Source: CAADGU01 sp964581605 (GTDB lineage Bacteria > Chloroflexota > Anaerolineae > Promineifilales > Promineifilaceae). Taken from it: a stretch of DNA of 20,898 nt. The notes beneath the pieces are model-generated. The model ran no database searches. It was not told the DNA's origin and was given only the letters and a program-made list of their open reading frames with translations. The stretch covers positions 1-20,898 of the forward strand of contig CAZOPF010000095.1 of NCBI GenBank assembly GCA_964581605.1, written 5' to 3'. Of the stretch, positions 14,636-20,898 are shown piece by piece. The stretch's first letter is position 1, and the number at the start of each line of letters is the position of its first letter. The translations under genes and the position numbers were made by a program.

Positions 14636-15148
14636 ATGACACTGGTTTTGATCATGCGGGTGATTCACATTTTCGGCGGGGTGGCCTGGGCTGGCGGGGC
14701 ATTTATGCTGGCGGGTTTTGTGACCCCGGCCGTGCAAAAATCTGGCCCGGCCGGGGGCCAGGTGATGCAGCGGATGGCGGGGCCGGGTAGATTGTCGTCG
14801 TTTATGACGGCCGTTGCTCTGCTCACCACCCTCTCCGGCCTCTACCTCTTTGATGTACGCTCCAACCATTTCAGCATGGATTGGATCAGTACACTTGCCG
14901 GGATTGCGCTTTCTATTGGCGCATTGGCCGGGGTGGCGGCCTTCTTACATGGTGGTCTGGCTACCGGGCGGCTGACCTCACGGGCGGCTAAATTGGGGCA
15001 AGAACTGGCTGCCAGCCAGGGGCCGCCACCGCCGGAAAAGTTGGCGGAGATGGCGGTATTGCAGAAGAAGTTGATGATGCATGGCCGTATCAGCGCCCTC
15101 CTCCTGCTCATTGCAGTGGGTGGTATGTCGTTGACGGGTTATGTGTAA
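14636..15148 (+). CDS. Small four-helix membrane protein (CopD/DUF2269-like), function unknown
   Basis: 170 residues from the ATG at 14636, chosen for the strong AGGAGG at 14622-14627, eight bases upstream; the frame is open further back only through the hairpin repeat. Four membrane segments at about 3-27, 53-72, 84-106 and 148-168. The first contains RVIHIFGGVAWAGGAF, like the His/Trp-bearing first helix of CopD-type and DUF2269-type integral proteins, which are linked to metal or haem handling. A Pro-rich, charged loop (GPPPPEKLAEMAVLQKK) separates helices 3 and 4. The VOC-protein gene starts 14 bases after the stop, suggesting one transcript. Family assignment is from topology and one motif only. 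Confidence 0.65.
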   Translation: MTLVLIMRVIHIFGGVAWAGGAFMLAGFVTPAVQKSGPAGGQVMQRMAGPGRLSSFMTAVALLTTLSGLYLFDVRSNHFSMDWISTLAGIALSIGALAGVAAFLHGGLATGRLTSRAAKLGQELAASQGPPPPEKLAEMAVLQKKLMMHGRISALLLLIAVGGMSLTGYV

Positions 15149-15162
15149 GGCGAGGAGCTGCT

Positions 15163-15549
15163 ATGGAAATTGTGGGGTTGGATCACGTGCAGATAGCGAT
15201 GCCGCCGGGTGGGGAGGCGGCGGCGCGGCGCTTTTATGGCGACTTGTTGGGGCTGCCGGAGATTACGAAGCCGGTCGCTTTGCAGGGGCGGGGTGGGTGC
15301 TGGTTTGGTCACGGCCGTGTGCAGCTCCACCTGGGTATTGAAGCCAACTTTGTGCCCGCCACCAAAGCACATCCCGCTTTTTTGGTGGCTGATCTGGCGG
15401 CACTGGCAGAAACACTCACTGATGCCGGTTTTGCTTTCAAGCTGGATGAAACAATTCCAGATCGGCAGCGCGGCCATCTGTTTGACCCCTTTGGCAACCG
15501 GATTGAGCTGATGCAGGATGGGGATGGCTTTCAGCAACGGGAGGGGTGA
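15163..15549 (+). CDS. VOC-superfamily (glyoxalase/dioxygenase-like) protein
   Basis: 128 residues with the paired beta-alpha-beta-beta-beta modules of the vicinal oxygen chelate fold. Likely metal ligands: His8 in VGLDHVQIAMP, His in VQLHLGIE, and Glu in FGNRIELMQ near the C-terminus; RFYGDLLGLPE is the standard first-module helix. These fit glyoxalase I, fosfomycin-resistance or ring-cleavage relatives, and the substrate cannot be told from sequence alone. ATG at 15163 has GAGGAG at 15152-15157. It follows the membrane protein gene by 14 bases. The 50 bases after the stop contain CGCTAAGGGCGCAAAG-type intergenic repeat sequence. Confidence 0.85.
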   Translation: MEIVGLDHVQIAMPPGGEAAARRFYGDLLGLPEITKPVALQGRGGCWFGHGRVQLHLGIEANFVPATKAHPAFLVADLAALAETLTDAGFAFKLDETIPDRQRGHLFDPFGNRIELMQDGDGFQQREG

Positions 15550-15599
15550 TCCGCTAAGGGCGCAAAGAAGCGCGAAGGTTTTGACTGAGGCAAAAAACA

Positions 15600-16238
15600 A
15601 TGGAGTACGATTATAAGACACAGGTGGAGGTGTATGGGGATGGGTTGGTTCCGGCACGGCCGCCCGAATTGCAACGTATGGAGGCATATGCCCAGGAGCA
15701 CGGCTTTCCCATTGTGGGGCCAGCTTCCGGGCAGTTGTGTTACCAGATTGCCCGTATGATCGGGGCGCGGCGGGTGTTTGAACTGGGGTCGGGCTACGGC
15801 TACTCCACCGCCTGGTTTGCCCGCGCCGTGCAGCAAAATGGCGGCGGTGTGGTACATCATGTTGTCTGGGACGAAAAGCTGACGCAGATGGCGCAGGGGC
15901 ATCTGTCTGCTTTGGGGTACGATGGTTTGATCCAGTACCACACCGGCGAAGCGGTGGCTGTTTTGCGCCAGACCGAAGGGCCGTTTGACCTGATTTTTAA
16001 CGATATTGACAAACCGGGCTACCCCGATTCGCTGCCGGTGATTGAAGCCAAACTGCGCTCTGGGGGGGTGTTGATTATTGACAATATGATCTGGCATGAG
16101 CGCGTGTGGGACATGGCAAACAACGATGCCGCCACACTTGGCGTCCGCGAATTCACCCGCCGCATCACCACCAGCCCGAACTGGATCACGTCGTTGATTC
16201 CCATTCGTGATGGGCTGATAGTGGCCTATAAAGTGTAA
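15600..16238 (+). CDS. SAM-dependent O-methyltransferase (COG4122-type)
   Basis: 212-residue class I methyltransferase. SAM-binding motif I is VFELGSGYGYSTAWFA (Glu61-Gly67). The metal-dependent catechol O-methyltransferase signature is present as FNDIDKPGYPDSL (Asp135, Asp137) and later IIDNMIWHERVWD (Asp161-Asn162), the divalent metal and substrate hydroxyl ligands. It would methylate a hydroxyl of a small aromatic compound. Length is typical (200-220). The start ATG at 15600 has only a weak purine stretch upstream. A hairpin repeat follows four bases after the TAA. Confidence 0.88.
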   Translation: MEYDYKTQVEVYGDGLVPARPPELQRMEAYAQEHGFPIVGPASGQLCYQIARMIGARRVFELGSGYGYSTAWFARAVQQNGGGVVHHVVWDEKLTQMAQGHLSALGYDGLIQYHTGEAVAVLRQTEGPFDLIFNDIDKPGYPDSLPVIEAKLRSGGVLIIDNMIWHERVWDMANNDAATLGVREFTRRITTSPNWITSLIPIRDGLIVAYKV

Positions 16239-16241
16239 ATT

Positions 16242-16318
16242 GGAGATTGAGAGACTGGGAGATTGGAGAGTAATCTCTCAGTCTCTCAATCTCCCAGTCT
16301 CCTAATCTCTTACTCTCA
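16242..16318. repeat. Stop-proximal GGAGATT-family hairpin
   Basis: GGAGATTGAGAGACT (16242-16256) pairs perfectly with AGTCTCTCAATCTCC (16280-16294), and further 7- to 8-base pyrimidine units continue to 16318, allowing alternative registers. Nearly identical arms are at 11168-11216. It fills most of the gap between the methyltransferase and the DUF89 gene. Confidence 0.7.
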
Positions 16319-16327
16319 ACTTGAAGT

Positions 16328-17533
16328 ATGCAAACCAGACCTAAACTGCCGGTGCCCCCACCCTTGCGCGGGGCTGATCGTGGCTCGTTTGCCGAAGACA
16401 CCATTAAACGGCGGCTGCGGGAGATTGCGCGAGGAGTGCTGCGAGAGAATGATCTGCCCGATGCGGCAGTAAACGCCGTCGAATCGCTCATGGATGAAAT
16501 GCCGTATGCGCTGATACGGCCGTTGACCGACACCCATGCTCCCGACTTCCCCCTATGGCAGCCCGCCATTGACCGTTATCGCAGCCAGAATTGGCTGGAA
16601 ATCCCCTGGTTTTTTGCCGAAACGTATTTCTTCCGCCGTATCATCGAAGCGGTGGACTATTTCCATACTGGCCTGGACCCGTACCGCGCCCAAAAAGAGG
16701 AAGCGTTGCGGATGGGGTTAACGGCCGTACCCACCCTGGCGCGTACATTGGTGCTCAGCCAAAACGCTGGTTGGCAAGAGGGGGCGTTGCGCCGTTTGCT
16801 GCTGGCGGCGCTGTGGGGTAACCAGGTAGACTTGAGCCTGTGGGGAACGGACGCAACCGAAAAACCTGACCATACGGATGACAAGGCAAAGCTGGCACAT
16901 CTATTGGTGGATGAGAGCACGGCCGTGGCCGACCGCCTGTACTCCCTTCACCACATCCGCCTGGATATGTTGATAGATAACGCTGGCCCGGAACTGTTGG
17001 CCGACCTGATGCTGGCTGATTATTTGCTGGCCTGCGGCAAAGCGGGGCAGGTGCATCTACACCTGAAACTGTTCCCCACGTTCGTCTCCGATGCTACGCC
17101 CCAAGACCTGGCCCATACGCTGGAGGCTTTGTCTAAGGTGGAGGTGGAATCGGTGCGATTATGGGGGGAACGGTTGAAAATGGCGCAGGCGGACGGCCGT
17201 TTGCAAAGCCACACCCACCCCTTTATGACCTCCTCGCACCCCCTCTGGCAGATGCCCGACGAGTTCCGCCGGGAACTGGCCCAGACCGACCTGGTCATCA
17301 GCAAAGGGGACGCCAATTACCGCCGCGCTCTTGGCGACGCCCATTGGCCCTTCACTACCCCGTTTGCCGATGTGGTCAGCTATTTGCCCACCCCCACCCT
17401 CTTCTTGCGCGTCTGCAAATCAAACGTCCTGGCCGGATTAACACCAGAACAGCTAACCACCCTGAACGAACAAGACGCCAATTGGGTGACAAGCGGCCGT
17501 TGGGGCGTTATGCAATGGTCAATGGTCAATTGA
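16328..17533 (+). CDS. DUF89/ARMT1-family damage-control phosphatase
   Basis: 401-residue protein of the DUF89 family, metal-dependent phosphatases that remove damaged or surplus sugar and cofactor phosphates. Family marks: PWFFAETYFFRRIIE (93-107), ALWGNQVDLS (151-160), the metal-site LDMLIDNAGPELLADL (Asp207, Asn208), HLHLKLFPTFVSD, and ISKGDANYRRALGD (Lys316, Asp318, Asn320). The Asp/Asn pair and the KGDxNYR stretch are the catalytic elements in characterised members. The long N-terminal helical part fits the eukaryote-like (subfamily III) arrangement. The last seven residues (MQWSMVN) and the TGA stop come from the CAATGGT repeat hairpin, so the C-terminus may have been altered by it. Confidence 0.9.
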   Translation: MQTRPKLPVPPPLRGADRGSFAEDTIKRRLREIARGVLRENDLPDAAVNAVESLMDEMPYALIRPLTDTHAPDFPLWQPAIDRYRSQNWLEIPWFFAETYFFRRIIEAVDYFHTGLDPYRAQKEEALRMGLTAVPTLARTLVLSQNAGWQEGALRRLLLAALWGNQVDLSLWGTDATEKPDHTDDKAKLAHLLVDESTAVADRLYSLHHIRLDMLIDNAGPELLADLMLADYLLACGKAGQVHLHLKLFPTFVSDATPQDLAHTLEALSKVEVESVRLWGERLKMAQADGRLQSHTHPFMTSSHPLWQMPDEFRRELAQTDLVISKGDANYRRALGDAHWPFTTPFADVVSYLPTPTLFLRVCKSNVLAGLTPEQLTTLNEQDANWVTSGRWGVMQWSMVN

Positions 17534-17559
17534 AAATTGCCAATTGACCATTGACCATT
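17514..17559. terminator. Perfect 19-bp hairpin between convergent genes
   Basis: AATGGTCAATGGTCAATTG (17514-17532) and its exact complement (17541-17559) with an 8-base loop, built from CAATGGT heptamers. It holds the stop codon of the DUF89 gene and ends three bases before the stop of the opposite-strand DUF3253 gene. It is well placed to serve both as a terminator, although the T-rich tail is missing. Confidence 0.5.
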
Positions 17560-17562
17560 ACC

Positions 17563-17850
17563 TCACCCCGCTTCCCAAAATTCCCGGCTAATCCGCAGCC
17601 GATACACTCCCTTAAAGTCAGCCGGATCGGCGATTTCCCCCTTGCGCAGGATGTCAATGTGTCCGGCTTCGGCCAACTGCCGGGCAATCAGCCGGATGCG
17701 CTTGCTGAGCGACTGCCAATCTTCGGGGTATAGCTCCATGGCCACATCTTCCGGCCGTACTTTATCGCCCGGCCCGGTAGCGGCGCACAACTGAATGATG
17801 GTTTCGACAACTGCTTCATCACTGATTTTGCGTTTTTTGGGTTGGTTCAT
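17563..17850 (-). CDS. DUF3253 family protein
   Basis: 95-residue protein with a winged-helix-like pattern typical of DUF3253: ISDEAVVETIIQLCAATGPG, RPEDVAMELYPEDWQSL, KRIRLIARQLAEAGHIDIL, RKGEIADPADFKGVYRLRI. The family is widespread and its molecular role unknown; the fold suggests possible nucleic-acid binding. It is convergent with the DUF89 gene and divergent from the ArsA-type ATPase gene. The basic start MNQPKKRK is at an ATG at 17850. Confidence 0.82.
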   Translation of the reverse strand: MNQPKKRKISDEAVVETIIQLCAATGPGDKVRPEDVAMELYPEDWQSLSKRIRLIARQLAEAGHIDILRKGEIADPADFKGVYRLRISREFWEAG

Positions 17851-17857
17851 ATGATGG

Positions 17858-17903
17858 GGATTTTAAGGCAACTTTGCTGGTGAGCAAAGTTGCCCTAAAA
17901 TCC
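17858..17903. repeat. 21-bp-arm hairpin in a divergent intergenic region
   Basis: Arms 17858-17878 and 17883-17903 read GGATTTTA-R-GGCAACTTTGCT with one mismatch; the loop is GGTG. It sits 8 bases from the start codon of the DUF3253 gene and 68 bases before the ArsA-type ATPase gene, so it could affect translation or transcription of the former. It may be a dispersed hairpin family member. Confidence 0.6.
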
Positions 17904-17970
17904 TTTACACCACAACCACAGGTGTCCGTATCACGTATTCCAAACATCTTGATGTATGACGGAGAACACA

Positions 17971-19161
17971 ATGCGCATTATTCTTTATTTGGGAAAAGGT
18001 GGGGTGGGTAAAACGACAGTAGCGGCAGCTACGGCCGTGCGCTCCGCCCAACTTGGTTACAAAACTCTGGTCGCCAGCACCGACATCGCCCACAGCCTGG
18101 CCGACTCCTTCGACCGCCCCCTGGACGCCAAACCCATCGAAATCGCCCCCAACCTCTGGGCACAGGAAATCAGCGTCGTCGCCGACATCGTGAATTATTG
18201 GGACGTGCTGCAAGGTTTCGTCTCCAACATGATCCGCGAAGGGGACAAACTGAACAAAGTGGTGGCCGACGAACTATCCGCCTTCCCCGGCATGGACGAG
18301 ATCGTCAGCCTGCTGCACATCAACAAACAGGCCAAAGAGCGCCACTTTGACCGTGTGATCATAGACGCCGCCCCCACCGGCGAAACGATCCGCCTGCTGA
18401 CCATGCCGGACACCTTCCGCTGGTATGCCGGCCACCTGGCCCGCTATCGCACGGGGGTGATGAAGGCGATACGGCCGTTTGCCGGCCGTTTCCTCAATGC
18501 CCCCGTAGAAATCCTGGACGCCCTGGAAAAATTGGACGCCGCCACCGCCGAACTGCGCCAAACCCTCAGCGATCCGGAAATCAGCAGCTACCGCGTTGTC
18601 TTGCAGCCCGAAAAAATGGTCATGCGCGAAGCCGAACGCGCCGTCAGCTACCTGGGGCTATTCAACTACCCTGTAGACAGCGTGATCATCAACCGCATCC
18701 TACCCGAAAATCTGGGTGAAGGTGCGTTTTACCAGAAACGGCGCGAAATTCAGGCCAAATACCTGGAAATGATCGAAGCCAATTTTGCTCCCCTCCCCCT
18801 CTGGTATGCGCCCTATTACGACCACGAAGTAGTCGGCACAGAGGCTCTGTCCCGGCTGGCTGCCGACTGTTTTGGCGACAATGACCCCTGCCAGGTTTTC
18901 TATCGCGGCAAGTTGCAGGAGATTGAAGAGCTGCCCGACGGAAGCTGCATCATGCGCCTCTCCATGCCCTTTGTCACCGGCAGCGACGTGAAACTACGCA
19001 AACGGGGCGACGAAATGTTCATCACCATCGGCAACTTCAAGCGGGAGATGATTTTGCCTACGGTTTTAGCCAAACGGCGGGCGGGTGGTGGCACGTTGCA
19101 AAATGGCATCCTGGAAATCACCTTCCTGCCGCCAGAACCGGAGACAATGGTCAATGGTTAA
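17971..19161 (+). CDS. ArsA/Get3 (TRC40)-family ATPase
   Basis: 396 residues from the ATG at 17971, which has GGAG ten bases before it; an in-frame ATG at 17956 would place this signal inside the gene. Deviant Walker A GKGGVGKTT (8-16), switch I STDIAHSLADSF (Asp38; Pro of the usual DPAHS is Ile), switch II IDAAPTGETIRLL, and FNYPVDSVIINRILP for base recognition. The C-terminal part (about 300-390, DGSCIMRLSMPFV, KLRKRGDEMFITIGNFKREM) is the HSP20-like domain fused to many ArsA proteins of Chloroflexi and Chlorobi. The lack of ArsA-type metal-binding cysteines and of arsR/arsB neighbours argues against arsenite transport; a Get3-like membrane-protein or other targeting role is more likely. 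The final TMVNG is encoded by a CAATGGT repeat. Confidence 0.88.
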   Translation: MRIILYLGKGGVGKTTVAAATAVRSAQLGYKTLVASTDIAHSLADSFDRPLDAKPIEIAPNLWAQEISVVADIVNYWDVLQGFVSNMIREGDKLNKVVADELSAFPGMDEIVSLLHINKQAKERHFDRVIIDAAPTGETIRLLTMPDTFRWYAGHLARYRTGVMKAIRPFAGRFLNAPVEILDALEKLDAATAELRQTLSDPEISSYRVVLQPEKMVMREAERAVSYLGLFNYPVDSVIINRILPENLGEGAFYQKRREIQAKYLEMIEANFAPLPLWYAPYYDHEVVGTEALSRLAADCFGDNDPCQVFYRGKLQEIEELPDGSCIMRLSMPFVTGSDVKLRKRGDEMFITIGNFKREMILPTVLAKRRAGGGTLQNGILEITFLPPEPETMVNG

Positions 19162-19175
19162 TCGTCAATGATCGT
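19145..19175. repeat. CAATGGT heptamer repeat across a stop codon
   Basis: CAATGGT, CAATGGT, TAATCGT, CAATGAT, CGT in tandem. The third unit provides the TAA stop of the ArsA-type ATPase gene. Same family as 17514-17559. Confidence 0.65.
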
Positions 19176-19203
19176 ATGTTCGATGGGTGCCTGACACGGC
19201 CGT

Positions 19204-19947
19204 TTAGTTATCAAAGCGGGAGTCTTCTAGATTTTTGTGGAAGCTGATTTCATCATTGGCGGAGGGCACGGCCGGGTTTTCCGTTGGGCCTTTTTCCACC
19301 TGGATCATAGCCTCATATGCAGCTTGCAGCAGAGCAGGATGTGTGCGTTGAACCACGCTCCATCGGTGGCAGTGCGGACAGCGGTCAAACTTGCCAATCA
19401 CGATATTCAAGCCCCACCAGTGGCGGGCAAAGGGTTTGTGGCACTTAGGGCATATTGAGCCACCGAACGGCCCATCTACGGCCGCCCACCTGGCCCTTTT
19501 TGAGCCACGACCGGACAGCCACCAGGCAAACAGGCTCGCGCCAATTATCAAAAAAAAGATCGGCCCAAAAGTTGTGGCCAGACGGCGAGTGACGTCTTGG
19601 CTGGTGATGAAGATGTGGGTGATGGTGTTGGATGTTAGTTCACGGCCGTCGGCCGTATACCCCTTTGCCCATAACAGATGAGTCCCAGGGGAGAAGTTAC
19701 CAGTGCTAAATGGATAGCGAAAAGGGGGCGTTGTTTGTTCAGCTATCTGGGTATCATCAATAAAGTACAAGACACGCGCCAGATCCGGTGGCCCCGCCAC
19801 GTGCATGGAAAATCGCCCTTGAATTTCCATGCCAAAACCGGCACCAAAATCGCGGCTGAGGGAGAGTTGTAAGGATTCCTGAGCAGCTACGGCCGTTCCA
19901 GCAACTGCCCATATCAGCCAGACAACCAGCCACATGTTGCGGATCAT
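19204..19947 (-). CDS. Membrane protein with extracytoplasmic Ig-like domain and cytosolic zinc ribbon
   Basis: 247 residues. A signal peptide or anchor (about 5-22, WLVVWLIWAVAGTAVAA) precedes a beta-sandwich (about 25-115; VLYFIDDTQIAEQTTPPFRY, GTHLLWAKGYTADG) like bacterial Ig-like domains. A membrane helix at about 128-144 leads to a basic stop-transfer (RGSKRAR) and a cytosolic zinc ribbon with CPKC (166, 169) and CPHC (190, 193). The zinc ribbon flanks a Trp-rich loop (HWWGLN). Its ATG overlaps the stop of the upstream gene by 4 bases (ATGA), so the two are translationally coupled and probably form one membrane complex. The zinc ribbon could recruit a cytosolic partner. No catalytic motif is seen. 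Confidence 0.78.
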   Translation of the reverse strand: MIRNMWLVVWLIWAVAGTAVAAQESLQLSLSRDFGAGFGMEIQGRFSMHVAGPPDLARVLYFIDDTQIAEQTTPPFRYPFSTGNFSPGTHLLWAKGYTADGRELTSNTITHIFITSQDVTRRLATTFGPIFFLIIGASLFAWWLSGRGSKRARWAAVDGPFGGSICPKCHKPFARHWWGLNIVIGKFDRCPHCHRWSVVQRTHPALLQAAYEAMIQVEKGPTENPAVPSANDEISFHKNLEDSRFDN

Positions 19948-20864
19948 ACAGTGGTTTCGGCGGTGCGCGTGGCTACTTCGTTCGCCCCCTCGCGCATCAA
20001 ATCCAATAATTCATCTACCCGGTTGCGCCGGTAGAGATATTGCAGAAATTCGCGCACCTTGCCGCGCTTCTCGTTGCCTTCTAATTGTTCCCAGTCAATG
20101 CCCAGACGAGCGGCCATTTTTTGCAGCTTTTCCAGATTAAAATGTGCCAATAGATAATAGCGTAGACTGGCGCGAGGTGAGGCTGGCGTCAGCTTTTCCA
20201 GGCGGGGCAACACTTCTGGTGGCGGTGGGGTCAGGATGCGTTCAATTGCCAGGGCTAACTGGGCTGTCTGGCCGTTTTGGGCGGCATACATGACGATATC
20301 ATGCGCCAGCACGTGCAAATTTTGGTTCAGACTAACGACGGCCGTTTCCGGGATTTCCAGGTCAAACATCAAATCCAGCACATCTTCCCGGCCAAATCGC
20401 TCCCAAATATCGTGTTGTAACACTTCCAGGTCGTAGACTGCCCCATCCGGGTCTTCCGTCGCTTCTACTATGGGTAATGGGGCGAGTTGGCCGTTTGGCG
20501 AGGAAGCAGCAGGCACTGATCTGGAGGTTTCAGCAAATACAGCTGGGGCTGCTGGTGCCGCCGCGGTGGCCGGATGTGGAAGATGCGGCCACAAAATGGC
20601 TAATGCCCAAAAGGCGCCACCGGCAGCCAATGCACCGGCAATCACATAAAAGAAAAAGCCAAGTTGGGCCAGCAGGGCCACGCGATCAAATGTGCCCAGA
20701 ATGGTGTCGAGCAGCACGGCCGTCGTCACTGTCAGCAGCCCCACACCCCAGGGCAGCGACGGCCGTCGCAGGAACAGCACCAAAAAAACCACAATCACAG
20801 CTAACTTGAAAATGAGTACAACAGACATGGCGATGAATTTTAACACCCACCCCCATCCAGGCAA
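19944..20864 (-). CDS. Membrane protein with two death-like effector-associated domains (EAD-like)
   Basis: 306 residues. Three membrane helices (about 8-33, 38-58, 64-92), a Pro/Ala-rich linker (93-140) and two similar all-helical cytosolic modules: 145-211 (DIWERFGREDVLDLMFDLEI, HVLAHDIVMYAAQNGQ) and 232-295 (LRYYLLAHFNLEKLQKMAAR, KRGKVREFLQYLYRRNRVDE). The F..ExL..L...LgI....L.g..K..K..E.L.Y..R..R..EL pattern is that of bacterial death-like effector-associated domains, homotypic adaptors that bring TIR, caspase-like or CHAT effectors to sensors. No effector domain is in this protein, so it would act as a membrane platform. Start is a TTG at 20864; an ATG at 20828 would shorten the first helix lead. 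Domain naming rests on pattern memory. Confidence 0.7.
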   Translation of the reverse strand: MPGWGWVLKFIAMSVVLIFKLAVIVVFLVLFLRRPSLPWGVGLLTVTTAVLLDTILGTFDRVALLAQLGFFFYVIAGALAAGGAFWALAILWPHLPHPATAAAPAAPAVFAETSRSVPAASSPNGQLAPLPIVEATEDPDGAVYDLEVLQHDIWERFGREDVLDLMFDLEIPETAVVSLNQNLHVLAHDIVMYAAQNGQTAQLALAIERILTPPPPEVLPRLEKLTPASPRASLRYYLLAHFNLEKLQKMAARLGIDWEQLEGNEKRGKVREFLQYLYRRNRVDELLDLMREGANEVATRTAETTV

Positions 20865-20898
20865 CGAATGCCAGCCTTCACTTTAGCTACATTTAAGT

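Larger units (their letters stand above)
374..20766. repeat. Dispersed palindromic octamer ACGGCCGT
   Basis: About 42 copies were counted by eye, for example at 374, 620, 837, 1133, 1256, 1557, 4577, 4660, 4673, 5095, 8309, 8336, 10503, 11470, 16721, 18031, 20716 and 20759. With the base composition seen, well under one to about one copy would be expected by chance. All but two (6048, 19196) are inside genes, most often as Thr-Ala-Val codons but also Asn/Asp/Tyr-Gly-Arg and Arg-Pro. Near-variants TCGGCCGT, CCGGCCGT and ACGGCCGC are also common. The longest copy-free stretch is 12043-14806, covering ettA. Confidence 0.9.

Noticed and set aside
17971..19161. Arsenite efflux operon
   Set aside because: No arsR, arsB, arsC or arsD nearby, and the ATPase lacks the metal-site cysteines expected of an ArsA pump.

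Overview
The window looks like a piece of a draft or metagenome-assembled chromosome of a filamentous-type Chloroflexota (Anaerolineae/Ardenticatenia-like). This is inferred from moderately high GC, large multidomain signalling proteins, death-like effector-associated domains, an HxGN-type methionyl-tRNA synthetase and very dense short intergenic repeats. No 16S or other decisive marker is present, so the assignment is tentative. A run of 100 N at 12437-12536 marks an assembly gap.

Layout. 1-364 has no gene and carries three palindromic or tandem repeat elements. 365-6009 (+) is a signalling cluster: a soluble GAF-PAS-GAF hybrid histidine kinase with two receivers and an Hpt domain, a nucleotidyltransferase-fold protein, and a receiver-histidine kinase. 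6094-6627 (-) is a YgjP-type metallopeptidase. 6717-7107 is an internally deleted insertion sequence with perfect 17-bp terminal inverted repeats and a second palindromic element nested in it. 7160-9317 (+) encodes a membrane-anchored nidogen-like/FG-GAP-like protein and an acidic-tailed PUA/EVE-like protein. 9384-14444 (+) runs methionyl-tRNA synthetase, a SpoIIAA/STAS-like protein, an Rpn-family nuclease with GMQQ repeats, and EttA. 14636-17533 (+) holds a four-helix membrane protein, a VOC protein, an O-methyltransferase and a DUF89 phosphatase. Then come a DUF3253 gene (-), an ArsA/Get3-type ATPase (+), and at the right edge a two-gene minus-strand operon of membrane proteins. One of these has a zinc ribbon; the other carries two tandem domains resembling death-like effector-associated domains.

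Three sequence-scale signals cut across the genes. (1) The palindromic octamer ACGGCCGT occurs about 42 times by hand count, nearly all inside genes and in all reading frames, much like HIP1 of cyanobacteria. (2) Heptamer-type tandem repeats folding into hairpins sit on or just after stop codons and sometimes supply the stop. (3) An 18-copy octamer repeat lies inside the first kinase gene, between the second receiver and the Hpt domain, where loss or gain of one unit would shift the frame and remove the Hpt.

The best candidates for undescribed biology are the right-edge effector-associated-domain membrane pair, the octamer repeat in the kinase, the ACGGCCGT palindrome, and a likely internal start in the Rpn gene that could make an RpnS-like short product.
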